From Cryptomeria japonica (lineage: Eukaryota > Streptophyta > Pinopsida > Cupressales > Cupressaceae): DNA of 64,000 bases. How positions within the stretch are numbered: position 1 is the first letter of the stretch; each line of letters opens with the position of its first letter. A model generated the notes under the pieces. The model was given only the letters and a program-made list of their open reading frames with translations, searched no databases and had not been told where the DNA came from. Shown here one piece after another: positions 12,068-24,946 of the stretch. The stretch lies in NCBI RefSeq assembly GCF_030272615.1, contig NC_081406.1, positions 475,250,900 to 475,314,899 on the forward strand, read 5' to 3'. The position numbers were made by a program, and so were the translations under genes.

Positions 12068-12738
12068 GCATAGGTAATTACCAGGCCAAGATGTACTGAC
12101 ACCCAGGCCAAGCAAAAAGTCAAGACATATTTTCGCGTTTTTAGGCGAGTGAGGAAGGCTATTTTTTTCACATCGCCACTTTTTGGCCCCCCTTGATCCT
12201 GCACTAACCCTTGAAGTAGTGGAATAGAGATATCAAATATCCTCATTGCCACAACATCTCATCCTAGACAAGTAACCTAGACTCTAGAATGGGAACCCAA
12301 TCCCTATGAAGTCACAAACATACAAACACCTCATACTAAACAAAATAATAAAGATACTTTGAGAGAACTGGAATTAACAGACCAGGCAGAAGTGGCAATG
12401 GTCATTTATGTGATCTTCACTGAGTTAATTGAATTAGATAACATGAATTTGGACCTAGAAAAGGAATTCCACCCTAGGCATCAAAACTTTATAATCACTC
12501 AAATGGAACCAGGATCCGCCACTCACAACTACATGAATCTAACATATATAACAAGAAGACATTTTTCAATGCATATCAAGGAAACAAATGAAGAAGTGTT
12601 TTATGAGGAAACATACCTAGAAAACGAAACAAAATGCACAGATCATGATGCTACAAATGGCATGGGAAGAATATTTTCACAAGAAGATTACATCCCTTAT
12701 GAAGACAAGGAAGTTGATCCTAATTCATGGAAAGATAG
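12068..12738 (+). other. unassigned stretch with one 137-codon open frame
   Basis: An open frame at 12359-12772 starts with MRELELTDQAEVAM and is acidic and charged, but it matches nothing I know and its end runs into the repeat at 12739. It could be a remnant of a retroelement spacer or a chance frame. The first 290 bp show no gene. Confidence 0.25.
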
Positions 12739-14594
12739 TTGGCTCCCAAATCAACAAATCCCCAAACCCTAAAAGATTAGCCACTTTCTTATCAATAGGT
12801 TCAAGGTTAGATTTGGCCAATGAACAAGATTCAGTCACAAGAGTAAAATCTCTTGCACTATTGGCTCTACGAGACCAAGGTGGGTATACCTTGTCAATGC
12901 CCAAATGACTTACTGCACTTTATAATCATGGCATTGCACATTAAGACAAATAATTCCTCATGAAAATATACCAAGGAAGGTCTACATACCCTAAATTTAG
13001 CTATAATCTTGGTATGCTAACATTCACTCGGCACTTGGGAATGGTTCCTAATCTAACACTAACTCCAATAAATAAAGATGATACTTTAAGAATATTTGTG
13101 ATTCTAAAAATTGGATGCAAACTTCATGATCAATACCTTTCTTAGGGTAGTAGAGTCAACCTACAACATGCAGATATTTCACCCAAATAACTTAAAGCTT
13201 AACCAATGAGTCCATAACAATAATGCATTATATTAATGTTCTTCATTTCGTCTTTATTGCAGCCATTCTTGATAATCCTTCATGCATGCAACACCATTTC
13301 TTTGTCCTACCAAAAGAAATTTAATCTCTTCCTTGAAGAGAAGCAAAAAACAAGATAAACACCAGAACTTGCAGAGACAAAATAAAAGATTCTTGATCAT
13401 TCATTTCATAAAATAGTGTTCATACATGCTAGAGATAGTTGCATAAACACTTAAAACTTGCTTGCAATCTAGTTAAGGACTATTCAAAATAGTAAAACAA
13501 GTACATGTTGAGAATACCATCTTAACTACTCTAACTACTGGATTGTACATGGAAGCCTTGCTTCCAGGAAATTTTTCAATTTTTTTACATCAGAATCCTC
13601 CAAAATGATGAGAGGGGAAGAATAAAAGGATAGAGAAGAAACCCTAAAAGAAACTCAAGAATCACACCTGACTTCTTCTCAGCAGTTAATCTTCAATTTT
13701 TAAATTTGCATTCTCTCTCCTCAAATATGCCTTTAATTTGCATCTTTCATCTGCCTATGACACTTGACACCCTCAAAAAATTTCCAGCACCTTCTCACCT
13801 ATCTTTTCCCATGCTTGCACACAAAAATCTTTCTTATTATGCTCACACATTTTCTTTAACAAATAAAATTGTCATTTTTTGTTTCATGCAATTTCTCTGT
13901 CTGAACTTTCCTTTTCTATCACTCTTTTTGTCTCTGATTGTGACCTGCATTTTCTCTTTGACTAGATTTGGTAATTTCCCTATCTCTAGTGGTGGTTGTC
14001 CCCTCTCTTTCTGCACACTTTCCTCTGATGAACAACACACTTGGAATAAAAATAACTCAGCCGAAGTCCTTTATGTGTAAGTAATTTTCAAATTGATTGA
14101 AAATGTCCTTTTTGTTGCAGTCTACTCCTTATGATTTTTACCAAGAATCTTTCATGCAATAAATTTTGCCTCCATATATGTAAAGACAATTTGATCCCTC
14201 AATAAAACATTTCAGTTGCAGCATCTCACTTTTTAGTGAAATTAATTGCCATCTAGTTAAATTTTTACCCCTCACAAATAGGAATAAAATGGGAGTATCC
14301 ATCATTTCCTTTACCATAGCAGTTTCTCCTTTCATGGAAAGTATCCTTGTGAAACAAAATTTACCTAGACAACCAATTCTCATCATTCACACTTTAGGAG
14401 ATGCTATTGTATTCTTTAGGAATGGTGGGATTTGGTGAAATAAAACATGTCAAAGTCAATGCACAATCCCCTATTTTCAATCATATGATACCACTATTGA
14501 CCTTGCACAACTTGCATTCAGGATACCCCAGTCGATATATTCCACAAATGTTAATAAGTTCAAAGCTTAAAACTTTAGATCTCATGGTTGTGTT

Positions 14595-14962
14595 TATAGG
14601 AGTTGAGAAATACAACCCCACAGGAGCCTGAAGATCTTCTGCAAGCCGAATAACCTGTTACAAGGAGAAGCAATGAAACAAAATCTGAAGAACATACAAA
14701 ACACAGAGAATATGCTCAAAAAGAGAGAGCTCAATATTCACAAAAATATGTAATGTGATTCTTACAATGAAAAGAAAGAACTCAACCTTTAATAGGTCAA
14801 GAAACCCTAAAAAGGGAAAACCTAGGTTTGCACATAATAATTAATTAAAATAATTAATTATATGTACCTAAAGTTAGCTTAAGTGTAAAAGAGATAAAGG
14901 GAACTTAAATAATTAAACAAAGAATGTTTAATTAATCAAGTAAATACCCGAATACTCTAACA
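14595..14962 (-). repeat. 3' LTR of copia-primed element
   Basis: 368 bp, nearly identical to 17126-17480. On the minus strand it starts TGTTAGAGTATTCGG and ends ...CTCCTATA, so the ends are TG...TA. The 13-bp length difference includes an extra AATTAATTAAA-type duplication. Confidence 0.92.
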
Positions 14963-17113
14963 CCCCCCCTTAAGCTAGACTTAGGGAGAAGCTAAAACCT
15001 AGAACAACTATTGAAAGCAATAAAGATGGGTCCGGGCAACAAGGCCTGATCAGGTACCCAAATACAATGAAATCTCTATGAACTGGAGAAATAGAGAAAA
15101 CCACATGGGAACAAAACTCTACTCCAAAAAGAGATGGAAAAAATATCATTGAAGCATGAAGACCCTGCAAACTCTATTGAAGAATAACTACTGATCTGAA
15201 GAACATCCACTGAACTAGAACATGACCAGGTAGAGAAGACTGCAATCTACATGAGTGCCCTCAAATGACACTACTCGAATCAGGAGGCAAACAAGGAAAA
15301 AAAACTGAAATCAAAGATGCAGATGGCATGAGAAACCAAAGCCTGAAGAGATGATCAATCGAACCATGGAAGCATTAGAACCAACAAGATAAACCGCCCC
15401 ATAATGTGGAAGTGGGAGAGGGATAGGAACACTGAAAAGGACAGCAAAAAATAACTGCATGACGAAGAACCAAGAACATCAAAGGTGCTGAGACACATCA
15501 TCATGAGGCGAATGTCGTGGAACGAACACTCACTTGACAAAGGAAGATGGCAAACAATAGGCAAACATCAACCTCCTCATGGCACTTGATCAACAGTGCA
15601 TGTACAACAAGACACAAGATATGCAAAATTCCAAGTAAACAATGCATGATGGCACTTTATCTCAGTGCGTTTGCATAATTATAAGCTACAATGATAAGAA
15701 GACTGGAAATAGAAATGAGAATCAAAACAGAGACACCCTACTTAAAAAAGAGATCCCAGGACCTAAAACAACCACGATATCCACCAGAGTGCTAAAAAGA
15801 AAAAAATTGAATAAAATATGCATGGAGCAGAATCTGGAAATAAAACCCATTTTTTTGGAAAGTACACAGCACAAGCTTTCCAAAAATATAAAGTTTTTTA
15901 AAAATGAAGTTTGGATGCTCATTCTACGTCTCCCGAAGTGCAAAAAAGAGACCTCACTTTGACTGTAAAAAAACACAATCAAACAGCAAAATTAGAAAAA
16001 AAATTACCAATACCATGAGGTCGGCCTCGGAACTAGCTTTCCGACACCTATTCATTTTTGAAAAAATGACTCCGTATGCCCAAGATAGAGACAAAAAACC
16101 AAACCTCTCCAGAAAAAGCCAAAAAAATGGAGTCTGGTGGCTCTTTGGTGGTGCGGTGGCCAGTGGGTGGCGCATCGGTGGCGGCCAGGCGGAGCTCTGG
16201 TGGCTGGGCAGCAGCCGGGTGGCGGCTCGATGGCGGAGCAATGGCTGGCCAGAAAAAAGGGTCGGGAGGGCCACTGGGGCGGTGGGCTGCAGGGGGCAAC
16301 CGGGGAGCAGAGCGGAGGGTGGCCGGAAGCGGCAGCGGGGGCCAGGAAGGAGGCTGGGGGCTGCAGGCGGCGGCGGGCCAGGCAGCCGGCAGTGTAGGGA
16401 GGCGGCGGCCAGTAGGGAAGCAGCAGCCGGGCGGCGGGAAGGCCAGGAGCTGGGCGCTTGGCGATGCAGCGGGGCCAGGCTAGGCGGCGGCAACGGAGCC
16501 AAGCGGAGCGGCGGGGCCAAGATGGGCGGCGCGCGGGGGACCGGGATCTGCATGGCCGACGGGGGCCAGAGACTAGGAGTTGCATGGCCGGCGGGGGCCG
16601 GAGAAACAGCGGCGAGGGCCGGAGAAGGACGAAGGGACTGCCGGCAGGGACTGTAGGGGCCGAACTAACAGGTCTGATAGGCCTGTCAGTTCGGTACCTT
16701 GCAGTACCCACAAAAAATGTGCCCAAAATTTTTTTTTTCTTAAAAAGAAACAAACCCCCCCTTTTTTTTCGCTTTTTTTGCAATAAATTTTTTTAAAAGC
16801 AAATTTCGACCTGCATGCCGTAAAAAAGCAAAAAATATTTTTTTTTTAAATTTTTTTCTCGATCTGCGTGCCAGGGTCGTACGGCCTGGATCTAAGAAAA
16901 AAATTCACCCAAAGGCTCAGGAACTAAAATAAGTCGAATTTTATATGACCATAGGGGTTTTCGAGCCTTCTGAGCACGATGGTGAGGTTCGTTTAGGCCC
17001 AAAGTGCTCAGAAAAAAGGTCAAACCCTAGGTACAGCAAAAAAATCCTGAAACCCCATATTTGCTTCCAAAGCCAAAAATCTCAAAACAAGAACAGGTAG
17101 CTGCAGATCTGAA

Positions 17114-17125
17114 GCTCTGATACCA
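17114..17125 (-). promoter_or_regulatory. primer binding site, tRNA-iMet type
   Basis: The minus strand reads TGGTATCAGAGC directly at the LTR edge. This is the standard plant sequence complementary to the 3' end of initiator tRNA-Met, and it fixes the element's orientation. Confidence 0.93.
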
Positions 17126-17480
17126 TATAGGAGTTGAGAAATACAACCCCATAGGAGCCTGAAGATCTTCTGCAAGCCGAATAACCTGTTACAAGGAGAA
17201 GCAATGAAGCAAAATCTGAAGAACATACAAAACACAGAGAATATGCTCAAAAAGAGAGAGCTCAATATTCACAAAAATATGTAATGTGATTCTTACAATG
17301 AAAAGAAAGAACTCAACCTTTAATAGGTCAAGAAACCCTAAAAAGGGAAAACCTAGGTTTGCACATAATAATTAATTATATGTACCTAAAGTTAGCTTAA
17401 GTGTAAAAGAGATAAAGGGAACTTAAATAATTAAACAAAGAATGTTTAATTAATCAAGTAAATACCCGAATACTTTAACA
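17126..17480 (-). repeat. 5' LTR of copia-primed element
   Basis: 355-bp partner of 14595-14962. It is immediately preceded on + (followed on -) by the primer binding site. Confidence 0.92.
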
Positions 17481-17562
17481 ATGTTGAAACTAGCCTCCAA
17501 AGGGGCAGTAAGAGGGGCCATCAACCAATTCCATGCTAACAGTCTCCAATCTAGAGAGCTTT

Positions 17563-20500
17563 GTATGCTACAATGAGATGGCCAAAATTTACAAATACAA
17601 GAGCCAGTGTTCTTACTTCCTTTATTGTTCTAGTACTTGCAAAAAAAAATTCATTATGTATATAGTCAATAACTCTGACATATCCTCTACAAATATTCAT
17701 CTTGAAACATTCGGCCTCTTCCTCAAAGCCGTGTAGAGCCTTTATATGGGGATGAGAGTTATTTATCTCTAATGAGGTCTCAATATAAGCTCACCCTTCA
17801 TTACATTCTCCTCATGCTACATATGCGACCGATAAAGATATCAAACCCGAACACCAATTAAAATGCATTGAAGGTGTATGATGATTCAAAATTTGCAGAA
17901 GCACAATGATATACACAACACACAGTCCATGTCTAACTCACTTATTTTCTACATGTTGCTTGGGGTCACCACCATAGTTAAGCCACTACTTATTTCAGTG
18001 GCCTTTTATTAATATACTATCAAATTTCTCAGAGAGCATGCACTGTGACAAACTATAGGTTACATAATAAGGAAAACAAGAGATGCATCATAGTACACCA
18101 TCAATCCAATTGGCATCACCATATTTACACCTTCAATGGTGCAAACTGAATCATCTGATTGATTTGCATCTTATTTACAAACTATTGCAGGCACATTGCT
18201 TCTCATTGTAGACTATTGGTTTTAGCTCTGGTAGACCGAAATCTTGCACCATTCTGAGGGCCCATGCCCTTTTTTGATACACTGAGGTGTTTCTAATAAA
18301 TGCAATTTGTGCACGTTGCATTATTAACATATTCGATGGAACCCTCATTTGAAGTATTCTTGTTTCACGATATCCATCACCCCCTCATATTTCAAGAATA
18401 CTAACCAGCTGTATTTACATCGATCCCTTGATAATGGGCATAGAACAAAATTTACACGTCACGCAAATACAAAGAACACCACAAGACATTTGAACCCTAT
18501 CACAGAAATACTTTGTTGATGCAGCCATTGCGCTCATTCTCAAATGATTTGAACCCATCACAGGAACCTGGATCTGGATCCCATAGTTTTCCACACAAAA
18601 ATCTTGCCAACGTCTGTATAGATCAGTACCAATCCTTTTTTTATACATCATAGTTTCATCAAAAAGTTCATCATTCAAAATGAGCAAAAACAATGGCACG
18701 ATGAACACTAAAATTTTCTCCCTTTTCTCGGTGTTTGAAGGGCCCCCCGAGCTCCCGCAATATGATTTAATTTACCCTTATCCCCTTGCAGGGTAGCGAG
18801 GAATAACCTCCTCCCCGTGGGCTTGCAACCTCTCTCACCTTTCTTTAGAAGTCTCGTGGGGTGGAGGGAAAGGTACTTCCCTCACCCGCGACCCTGCATA
18901 CTCTCCTTATTCATTTTAAAAGTTGTGTGGGATGGAAAATTTTCAAGACTTCATAAATTCTTTTCAAATTTATTTCTATGGTATGTGTTCATGGAACCTT
19001 TTAGAAAATTTCCTTTTATTTCTCCCATATGTTCCTCACAGGCCCACCATACTTTGAAGGTAATGAAGATATTTGCATTAGGAATTAAATCATTACTAAA
19101 ATGATTTAAATATGTTTTACATAGACTTTGACCAAATCATTGTAAAATTATTTACATAATTTTCCTTTTACATTACCAAGTACTTAAATCAATTTAATGA
19201 TTTGAATAATATTTCCTACTTTTATCATCCAAATTGATTTGGACATAATATTATTTAAATTCAATTGATTTAAATAATATATCTTTCTTGTAATAGGCTT
19301 CAATTTGGCTTATTGGGCTTCGTCATTAGTCGGGTCCCTGGCAGGCTGACCTAAAAAAAAATTCATTCCTAGAAAACTAGTCATTGAAAATGATTTGAAA
19401 CCTCAACTAGACACATTCTGAATTTGAAAATTAGAGCGAGTGATCATTTAATTTTGACATTTGACACATCTGAACTATGATCAATACAACCTGAGTAACC
19501 TTTAGGTTCGACTTCAAAAACTAACCAAATCATGTTCCCAAGTCCTGAAAATGGGCACACCTCATGTAGAATGTTATATGGGGAATCTAGAATGGCAATT
19601 GTTACTTGTGTTGATGCCCAAGGTGAAAAAATTTAATCCTCAAAGTGACCTACTCAGTCATTTGTTGGAAGTGTTGATTTTCAACCTCTATAAAATTCAT
19701 CTAGAATTGGCCTTGAAAAAATATCAAATGGAGTGTTGGGGGGCTACAAACTGGAAAACTGGTAGATAGACATGTAGGAATCATGGGGAACACTCACCAT
19801 AGCATGTAGGTCAATAGGCCAAAAAATAACAAATCAATATACATGGCTACTTTAGCAGATTTGACACAGTTCAGCCTGCAAATGTAAACAAATTACAAAT
19901 AGATTTGACTTGGAAAAATTTTCAAATGGATTCATGGGGATATGAAAATTAACATGGGGCTTCATTAAGATGCAAAAAATCACAAAAAAATATTGGTTTA
20001 TCATGACACTGAGCTGGCACAAAAATGCAACTCTTAAAAGATGGCTACTCATAAAATTTTAACAGTTTCGATTAGCAAACTTACCTCAGGACCCCAGAAT
20101 AAGGGCTTCAAAAATTCATCAAATCTGATCCTGGGAGGCTTAAAATGGACATGTACCATCTCTAATAATAGGTTAAGAGTATCTCCAAGTATTTTTTTAT
20201 GATAATCAATGGGTGTGAAAATACTGACCCTCAAAGTGGGCTATTTGGTTTGATTTTGCAGGGGCGATTCTGAGTGTCATAAGCATTGATTTTGCAAGGC
20301 TGATTCTGAGTATCATAAGAAAATTTTCAACATGGTCCCTCCAAAATTTTGCAAATTTTGAAGGTCCAATAGTGGCTCTAGCTCGGGGATGCATGCTCCT
20401 TGTGGACATGGCAAGAATTCAGATCTCTGGGAGAGCATACCAAGTGCCTACTCCAACGAGCCTCTTGACCATTATAGCTTCCACTTTGAAAATCCGATAT

Positions 20501-20877
20501 CAAAGTTCACTGGGTGGTCCCAAGCCACCATACATGTAAAAACAATATTTACCTTTATCAAAGGTATGATTCTAAGATTGCATTATGCCTAATCTGAAAA
20601 CATCATTGAAAATAATCTGATCATGAGCATAATCACTTGCATTATTAGCTAGTGCTTTGATCATACAGTTGTTACCATTGCCTTTGTCATTTTGCAATGC
20701 ACACCCATGCAAGAACTAAAATCATTCATCATAAATTAATACACAGTTGTTACATTCATCAAATGATACACATCCATATTCATTTTAACATCCTCTACCA
20801 CTTACTTCAAATTCATGACTCATTAAATAAGTATCTTGTTGGCCTAAAAGTTGGGCGAGCTCATACATTCCTTTGTT
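17563..20877. other. no recognisable gene
   Basis: AT-rich sequence with short scattered frames only. A GC-richer patch at 18730-18900 contains GGGGGGCCC-type runs. I see no LTR pair, domain or RNA gene. It may be the untranslated 3' part of the ancestral minus-strand retroelement whose ORF ends at 20878. Confidence 0.5.
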
Positions 20878-22076
20878 TCAAATATGATGATGCCTAACCT
20901 CATGATTCAACAACATATCTAATTCATCCTTTGAATCCTTTTGTGTATCCTTGTATAAATATGCAATAAAAGGCCCATATAACTTTAGAAAGTTATCATT
21001 AATGAAATCAATGTAAGAATTCTTTTGATCATCATCAACATAATAAACCTCATACACATCTTCATTTTGTGTCATATGAGTATGAATTGCTAACTTACCA
21101 TCAATCATCACACTTTCAAACTCATCACAACCTTTATTATAATTTTCAAACAATCTGATGTCTTCATAGGCATTACTAATCTCTTCCATCTCATGAACAT
21201 AATTTGTGTCAACCAAAGAATATTGCCAATCTAGACCACTACTGATCCCAATATCTAATTCCATAGGAGGGTCTGAAATTTCCATTTTCTCAACTGCCTC
21301 CAAGGTAGTTTGATCTAAAATGAAATTCATCTCATTATCATCTACATCACCATGGTATATGGGCAACTCATTCCTCAAAGAACATATAATACCAACATCA
21401 TGCACATCAAAATTAGGTTCATTAGGAATGGATGATTCTATCTCTAAATCATATAGACTATGCTCATAAACTAATGGAATATCCTTGTCTTTTGAAACTA
21501 AGTCAACTTCCTCATATAGTGGGTTTGAGATCACATGAGAATCATTCTCAAGCACACCATTACAAAATATGGATTCAATTACCTCTACAGTGTTATCATA
21601 CAATGGATTTGGGCGCTCTTGGAAGTCCTTCTCAACTATGTGTGCCATATCCATTTGTTGATCACAATATGTCACTTCATCTCCCTTATGTGAAACTTGC
21701 TCTTTGAGCCCATTCATTACATACACTTGTATTGCATCATTATTCTGAGTAACAAGCTCATTATCAACACAATCATCTTCCTAGGTATAGAAAGTATGTG
21801 GGGTTTCAATACTTTCACTATCCTCAATATCATGACCATTAACATTCTTCAAGTCTGTACCAATTTTAGATGCTACAAGGGACTCTAAATCTGATTCATA
21901 GTTATTATTCTAGTCATCAAGACATCAAACAATATGACTTCAACCATGAGAGTAATTCTCATTAGCATAATCATAAGCATTGGAATCATAATCAATATGG
22001 GTATCAACATTTGTATGCACATAATTAGCATTATTTTTTCTTGTTCATTTTCCAACTGAAACATCATATCATTAAT
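20878..22076 (-). pseudogene. ancestral retroelement ORF, 3' piece
   Basis: The minus strand has a 282-codon open stretch (20878-21726). It is preceded by the same strand's reading with stops and frame changes up to 22076, where Element 1 is inserted. The product is strongly acidic, with repeated NPLYD/NPLYE motifs, and matches no domain I know. Its upstream continuation resumes after Element 1 at 49316, across the TTAAT target duplication, and leads back into gag-like sequence. It is therefore probably a gag-downstream or spacer region of an old LTR element. Function unknown. Confidence 0.55.
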
Positions 22077-24946
22077 TGTGAGGCCCTACCCCAAGCCGTC
22101 ATAGTATTTCAGTTATTTTCATGTTGGACCTATTATTGATACTATATTTTGATGCATTATGGACATAGATTTTATATGATCCAGTGTTATTGGATAACAT
22201 TGATATGATTATGTCATTTACTTTGATTTGCAGTACTTTATTTTGATGCTAGAAATTATGGATGCATGCTCTATAAATGATTTAATCCCATGATTATGAT
22301 GATGATGTCATTTAGTAGATTATTTTATATGGATTTTATTAGATAATTGGAAACTTGATTATTATAAATGAAATTGTATGCGATGCCTAAATTGTATTCT
22401 TTCCATATGATAATATTATATGTGATTTTTGGAATTACTAATGTGCAAAGTGAGATGTGCAGGAAAATTATTCTATGTGACCATGAAAACTATTCGAAGA
22501 ATCAATCCTAGACCTATGTGTGTTTGTGAAGCCAAGAGTTTTCCATTTGGAGAGACAACACCTCGTTTGTAAATGTGTTTTAATTTGTATATGTTATGCT
22601 TGGATGTGTGTTTAATTTGAAAATTGTTTAATTTATAAATTTCAAAAAAAAAGGGACATTTGCCATGTGTATTTTAGTGATGTGTAATTCTTTTTGTGGT
22701 GTCACTTGACACGTGTTGTAAGATGAGTTGGCAATGACATGTCCTTTTGGAGGAAATTTGTTTTACCAATTCATTTTTCAATTATCCTAGTATGGTCCCA
22801 AGAAAATCTTGGATAGGGAGCCATTAGAAAGGTCAACTCAACGTTGACTCGTAGGTAAACTTTGGGTGATTTTCTAGGGGGTTAAACTAACTCCTAGGGT
22901 CAAGTTAGGGGCATTTTTATTGGGCCATATTATGTACCTATGGATGAAGGCCAATTTTAGCCATGTGTCCACTCCCTAGGGACTATTTAGTCACCCCAAA
23001 AGTTCAGTTTCCCAAGTTGGTTGAATTTCAACTTTAGAGGAGACTTCCTAGGTTAGACAACCCTCCCCATGAGTGACATTGCTCTTCCCCATTACTTTTA
23101 CCTTTTTGAGATGCCTTGGCTAGAGAGTTTTGTAAGGTGTTGGGAAGACCAACCTATGAACATCCTTCACCCTTCCCAAGAGGGTTGGAAAGACTGAGGA
23201 GTGTCTTCTTAGGGAATAGTTTGGGAGGGAAAAGTTTGATCACCCACTCTCCATTATTGGAGACTTAGATTCTTGAAATTTTTGTAAGTTTTTGTGGATT
23301 TGCGCAGCTCTTCTACAAGATTCATCATCCTTTTGGCAGATTTAAGGTTGGTTATTTTTCTAGCTCATGTATGTTGTTGTATTTTTTAAAAGATTGCTTG
23401 TTATAGTTGGTTTTCATTGTTGATATCTTAGTTTGTTAGGAATATGTTGAGTTCTTTCCTATGTGTACTTTCTTTGGTTATTGTGATTTTTTGTTTTAGT
23501 TTTGTTGTGGGAGTTTTCAAGGCCAAACTCACCCTTGGGAGGGTAGACTGGCCTTGGGGTGAAGGGTTGTTTGACAACCTATGAGTGGAGAGGCTCTCTT
23601 TGGAAGAGGGTGATTTACAAGGGGTTATGAGACCCTTGCTGCATAGTGTTTTGTTTATGAAATGGGGGTCATAAGGGGAGTTTGTTCGCTTGTATGCCTT
23701 GGGGGACATAAGGAATTGTTGGGACAAGTTTGGAACTTGTGGATGTGCTTTTTGGTAGCCTTGCAATGGCATTATGTTCTCCTACTTGCAGAATTCTCCT
23801 CTAGGTATATGGTCCACCTTCACCGCACTTGAAAAGTCACATAAGTGACATTGTTTATCCTTGGGTTGGGAGTGTTAATGTTGTTGTGAGTTTTCTTGCT
23901 TGTATTTGTATTGATTGTGTGTATCCCGTCTAGCCTTGGTTCTCCTAGCTCGGGGGTGGCTTCTTGTAAGCCTAGGTTGGGAGGTGAGCCTCCATGGTCA
24001 CAACCTAGAAGCTTTTATTGCAAGCTTTCTTGGGAAAAGATTTGGAAGGGAAATCTTTGAGATCATCCTATGTCTTAATGTATTTAGTTACAAAAATAAA
24101 TGCAATGGATAAGTCCTCATTTAGTAGAAATGAGAGGATTTACTTAGTTATCTTCTTATTTAGTAAAGGAAATCTTGATGTACTAAATGTAACTAATTGT
24201 TTAGTTTTGCCATGAAATATAAAGAAAAGGAATCGTATTTTAACTTGAAGTATTTATCCTTGAAATGAGAAGAATACATTTTTGGATATTTCTGTATTGA
24301 TATAGTTGCTTAAAAAAATATTAAAAATGATATTATATTCTGTTTCTAATTGTTGAGAAAGAAATGCAAAGTCAAATGTTAATAGAAGAGTCACTTTTAA
24401 ACAGAAATGAAATATTTGCCTACATCTATAGTCCAACTCAAAGGAAGAATAGATAGATAATTTAAGAGTCAATATTGATAATCCATTAGATATTGCAGTT
24501 TATGAATTAAATGGTTTTTAGAAAATGTTAGTTGCAGCCGTAAATAGAAATATTATGTCATATTTTCCATTCTGTAAAAGCATGTATAGTAGAAAATAAA
24601 TAAATCTAGACATTGATATTTTAATTCAAAAGAAAGGTTAACTATATGATATTGATTGGAAAACAAACTTACTTCTATTATGTTTATTTGAAATCAGCCT
24701 GTTAAAGCTATTGAAATATAGATTAAATCATAGAAATATATTTATAAATATATACTCAAATATATATATTCACATAATATAAAGTTTATGCCTAAAACCT
24801 AAACTGTTGTATTCTTTTTAAGAAAAAAAATGCACATACATATAATTATATATATACATATAATTATATATATATATATATATTCAAAATATTATATTCT
24901 AGAAATGAAATACTGTCATTTTAAATTTCTGGTTCATACTAAAGTT

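Larger units (their letters stand above)
14595..17480 (-). mobile_element. non-autonomous copia-primed LTR element
   Basis: Two LTRs bound 2.15 kb without gag or pol. The element reads on -. The target duplication is GTGTT (14590-14594) and ATGTT (17481-17485), and the empty site is visible in copy B at 59141-59145. The minus-strand primer site TGGTATCAGAGC abuts the 5' LTR, as in plant Ty1/copia elements. The polypurine tract reads AAGGGGGGG before the 3' LTR. The interior is GC-rich at 16130-16680, with Pro/Ala-rich low-complexity frames on both strands and no retroviral motif. It must have used enzymes from another element. Confidence 0.88.
12739..17562. repeat. dispersed repeat copy A (interrupted by 14595-17480)
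   Basis: The segments 12739-14594 and 17486-17562 align throughout with 57276-59217, in the same orientation, with frequent substitutions. Outside these limits the similarity stops on both sides. Copy A is split by a 2.9-kb LTR element. No coding region is shared. The two copies flank the ancestral minus-strand retroelement, so they may be its LTRs (inference). Their flanks give no target duplication to prove it. Confidence 0.85.

Noticed and set aside
13706-14080. 124-codon frame in repeat copy A
   Set aside because: In copy B (58201-58637) the same region is split between frames; hydrophobic low-complexity sequence, no domain.
15904-16796. Long frames on both strands in the GC-rich part of the copia-primed element
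   Set aside because: Pro/Ala/Arg/Gly low complexity with no domain, open on both strands because of GC bias.
22077-24900. TGCAGG and GTGAGT-like sites inside LTRs as possible leader introns
   Set aside because: Single splice-like sites without any coding context; cannot be told from chance.
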